Below are positions 61,963-64,000 of a stretch of 64,000 nucleotides of DNA, in pieces. The stretch lies in contig NZ_FNVQ01000006.1 in NCBI RefSeq assembly GCF_900108065.1, forward strand, positions 62,001 to 126,000. Direction: 5' to 3'. The stretch is from Marinobacterium lutimaris (GTDB lineage Bacteria > Pseudomonadota > Gammaproteobacteria > Pseudomonadales > Balneatricaceae). How positions within the stretch are numbered: the stretch's first letter is position 1; the number at the start of each line of letters is the position of its first letter. A model generated the notes under the pieces. It was not told where the DNA came from and did not search any database. It was given only the letters and a program-made list of their open reading frames with translations. Made by a program: the position numbers and the translations under genes.

Positions 61963-63414
61963 ATGGCGTTTGCAGTATTCAAACGCCGCGCCCTGAGAAC
62001 CTGCCTGCTGGCGTTACTGCCGGCGGCAGGTTTCTCTGTTTATGCCGCCGATGAAAATCCAACGCTGAGCGGCGGCGACACCACCTTTACCGGTGCCAAT
62101 CACCACTCACCCTTTTCCCAGCCCGCTGCCAACCTGAGCCTGGAACGGCGCATGGACTTTGTTCTGGGCGAGGCGATCTTTGAAAAGATCTGGGTACCCT
62201 CTCCCTCATCCACCACCGCCAGTGACGGCCTAGGGCCTCTGCATAACGCCCGCTCCTGCAGCCAGTGCCATATCAACGATGGCCGCGGCCACCCACTGAA
62301 TGGCGAGAACGATCGCCTGGCCTCTCTGCTGCGGCTCAGCGTGCCGGCCAATACGCCGGAGCGTATGCGCGAAGCCGAAATAAACGGCCTTGCCGGTGAC
62401 CCGGTCTATGGCGGCCAACTTCAGCCCTTCGCCGTGGCAAGTATTCCTCCCGAGGGCCGCGTCGATCTGAGCTACGAAACCCATAGTGTCGAGCTTGCCG
62501 ACGGCACCGAGTTTGAACTCCGAAAGCCCGTGGTAAGGGTTATCCAGCCCGGTTACGGCGAGTTCGATCCGGCGCTGCGCAGTTCGTTTCGCATCGCCCC
62601 ACCGATGATCGGCCTCGGGCTGCTGGAGCAGATTCCCGCCGAGCGGCTGGAGTCGCTGGCCGACCCCGATGACCAGGATGGCGATGGTATTTCCGGCCGT
62701 ATCAACCGGGTTTATGACCGCAGCAGCGATTCGATAGAGATCGGCCGCTTTGGCTGGAAGGCGGGGCAACCGACACTGGCACAGCAGAACGCCAGCGCAC
62801 TGAACAACGATATCGGCATCGGCAACCCGATCTATCCCGCCGCGAGCGGAGGCTGTACCGAGCGCCAGCCGGAGTGCCTGAACCAGCTGCACGGCAATAC
62901 CGAACAGCAGGGCGGCTTTGAAGCCTCTCCGGAGATGGTGCGAGTACTGGAGTTTTATACCGCCATGCTGGCGGTACCGGCAGCGCGGGAGCAGTCGCAT
63001 CCGGAGGTACAAAAGGGGCGTGAGCTGTTCAAGCAGATCGGCTGCGCCAGCTGCCATACACCCTCGCACCGCACCGCCGACACTGCTGATCGCAACACTG
63101 AGTTCCCTGAGCTTGCGGGGCAGACGATCTTTCCCTACACCGATCTTCTGCTGCACGATATGGGGCCTGGACTTGCCGACGAGCACAGTGAGTTCAGTGC
63201 CTCTGGCCCAGAGTGGCGCACTCCGCCACTCTGGGGTCTTGGCCTCACCCAAGCCGTGGGTGGCGCCAGCTTTTATCTGCATGATGGACGTGCACGCTCC
63301 CTGCCTGAAGCGATTCTCTGGCATGGCGGCGAAGCCGAGCGTACAAAACAACAATTCAGCCAACTTGATAAAGTCGACCGGAGCGCTTTGATCCGGTTCC
63401 TGGAGTCACTATGA
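61963..63414 (+). CDS. Di-haem c-type cytochrome oxidoreductase (DUF1111)
   Basis: 483 aa. Signal peptide 1-29, two CxxCH haem-binding motifs: C99-S-Q-C102-H103 and C361-A-S-C364-H365. Conserved DGRGH after the first haem, DGLGPLHNARSC before it, RTPPLWGLGLTQ and FLHDGRA-like FYLHDGRARS near the C-terminus. The family is often annotated as thiol oxidoreductase; with imelysins it is found in iron-uptake-related operons. 4 bp separates it from the upstream gene and its stop overlaps the next start (ATGA). Confidence 0.92.
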   Translation: MAFAVFKRRALRTCLLALLPAAGFSVYAADENPTLSGGDTTFTGANHHSPFSQPAANLSLERRMDFVLGEAIFEKIWVPSPSSTTASDGLGPLHNARSCSQCHINDGRGHPLNGENDRLASLLRLSVPANTPERMREAEINGLAGDPVYGGQLQPFAVASIPPEGRVDLSYETHSVELADGTEFELRKPVVRVIQPGYGEFDPALRSSFRIAPPMIGLGLLEQIPAERLESLADPDDQDGDGISGRINRVYDRSSDSIEIGRFGWKAGQPTLAQQNASALNNDIGIGNPIYPAASGGCTERQPECLNQLHGNTEQQGGFEASPEMVRVLEFYTAMLAVPAAREQSHPEVQKGRELFKQIGCASCHTPSHRTADTADRNTEFPELAGQTIFPYTDLLLHDMGPGLADEHSEFSASGPEWRTPPLWGLGLTQAVGGASFYLHDGRARSLPEAILWHGGEAERTKQQFSQLDKVDRSALIRFLESL

Positions 63415-64000
63415 ACCGATCAAAACAGACAGGCCTGATACCTGTGATTACCGGCGCGGGCGCCATGTTCCTTCTCTCCGGCGTGCTGCACAGCCAGATC
63501 GCCACCGCCAATGATGTGGACTGGTCCTCCTACAACCGCGAAACCATCGAACAGGATATCCTGCCGGCCTACGCTCGTTTTGCAGAGCAGACAGAAGCTC
63601 TGCAAAGCACCACAGCCGCGTTATGCAGTGCCGCCGACGCCGAACACCTGCAGCAGGCGCAGGACGCCTTTATCGCCGCCCAGAACGCCTGGCAGGGGAT
63701 CTCCGCCGTCCAGTTCGGGCCGGTGCAGTTCCTGATGCGCAACTACAGCATTCAGTACTGGCCAGATCGCAAGAGCATCGGCCGTCGCCAGTTGCAGAGC
63801 ACCCTGCAGATGCCCGCCGATACCCAGTTCGACCAGGAGTTTTTCCACCAGGCCAGCGTATCGATCAAGGGTTTTCCGGCACTGGAGCAGTTGCTGTTTA
63901 GTGAAGATGCACTGGATAAGCTCAACCGCGAGGGCGTCGATTGCCGCCTGACCGCCGCTATCGCGACTAACGTCAACGAGATGGCGCAGGGGATCTACAG
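63411..64000 (+). CDS. Second imelysin-family protein (3' end outside window)
   Basis: About 196 residues before the window ends. Signal peptide (MNRSKQTGLIPVITGAGAMF... to about residue 33), then the imelysin domain: QAQDAFIAAQNAWQGISAVQFGPV and the equivalent of GxHxxE as G154-F-P-A-L-E159, where His is replaced by Pro. The ATG overlaps the previous stop. It is distinct from the first imelysin, so the two are an old rather than recent duplication. Confidence 0.85.
   Translation, partial: MNRSKQTGLIPVITGAGAMFLLSGVLHSQIATANDVDWSSYNRETIEQDILPAYARFAEQTEALQSTTAALCSAADAEHLQQAQDAFIAAQNAWQGISAVQFGPVQFLMRNYSIQYWPDRKSIGRRQLQSTLQMPADTQFDQEFFHQASVSIKGFPALEQLLFSEDALDKLNREGVDCRLTAAIATNVNEMAQGIY

Overview
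This window looks like chromosomal DNA of a marine, Oceanospirillales-like gammaproteobacterium. The basis is overall high GC with proteobacterial gene sets (mutY-yggX-tRNA-Phe, tatABC, a full type II secretion cluster, zur-znuABC, prlC-yheV) and many small-molecule uptake and catabolic operons: two TRAP systems, taurine/isethionate genes, an NCS1 permease and amidases. The genus cannot be fixed from the sequence alone.

Layout. 1-860: the 3' end of mutY, yggX and tRNA-Phe. 1335-6089: a lower-GC accessory block of a nitrilase-family hydrolase, a TRAP transporter and a convergent LysR regulator, lying next to the tRNA. 6558-7938: tatABC. 7981-19141 (minus strand): a type II secretion operon, gspC-D-E-F-G-H-I-J-L-M-N, headed by a Tat lipoprotein resembling SoxB/5'-nucleotidase whose metal ligands have been lost. 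19342-21375: a PhoX-type alkaline phosphatase with a twin-arginine lipoprotein signal. 21524-22624: gspK, separated from the other gsp genes. Tat, T2SS and PhoX together suggest a phosphate-scavenging export route: folded PhoX crosses the inner membrane by Tat and may then be moved outward by the T2SS.

24034-32699 is a likely taurine-nitrogen module. Class III aminotransferase (Tpa-like), sulfoacetaldehyde reductase-like SDR (IsfD), TauE/SafE exporter (IsfE-like) and a MocR-type TauR-like regulator run on the minus strand. Divergently there are a GltS-type symporter, a metal amidohydrolase and a CobW-family GTPase. The same two-box direct-repeat operator, with identical 22-bp phasing, precedes both transcription units. 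This ties the uncharacterised symporter-amidohydrolase-CobW operon to the taurine genes.

32773-38951: LysR, a second TRAP transporter, a DUF2848 protein and an amidase. 39276-44774 (minus): NCS1 permease, second amidase, a small MCGLCG protein, a second CobW GTPase and a solute-binding-protein homologue with no signal peptide. 45237-50293 (plus): cyclic-imide-hydrolase-like enzyme, MFS carrier, two SDRs and a GntR regulator with two winged-helix domains. The divergent promoters between these halves carry two near-identical 24-bp palindromes, so this is probably one regulon for cyclic imide/amide catabolism.

50394-64000: an SDR; two small membrane proteins, one of only 43 codons; two tandem tRNA-Leu(CAG) genes whose 3' CCA ends are each embedded in a different perfect trailer hairpin; znuA / zur-znuCB with a clear Zur box; a MATE transporter; yheV-prlC; a gamma-carbonic-anhydrase-like protein; a REP-like repeat; and an imelysin / di-haem DUF1111 / imelysin operon, with the last gene cut by the window end. 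I saw no CRISPR array, insertion sequence or phage.
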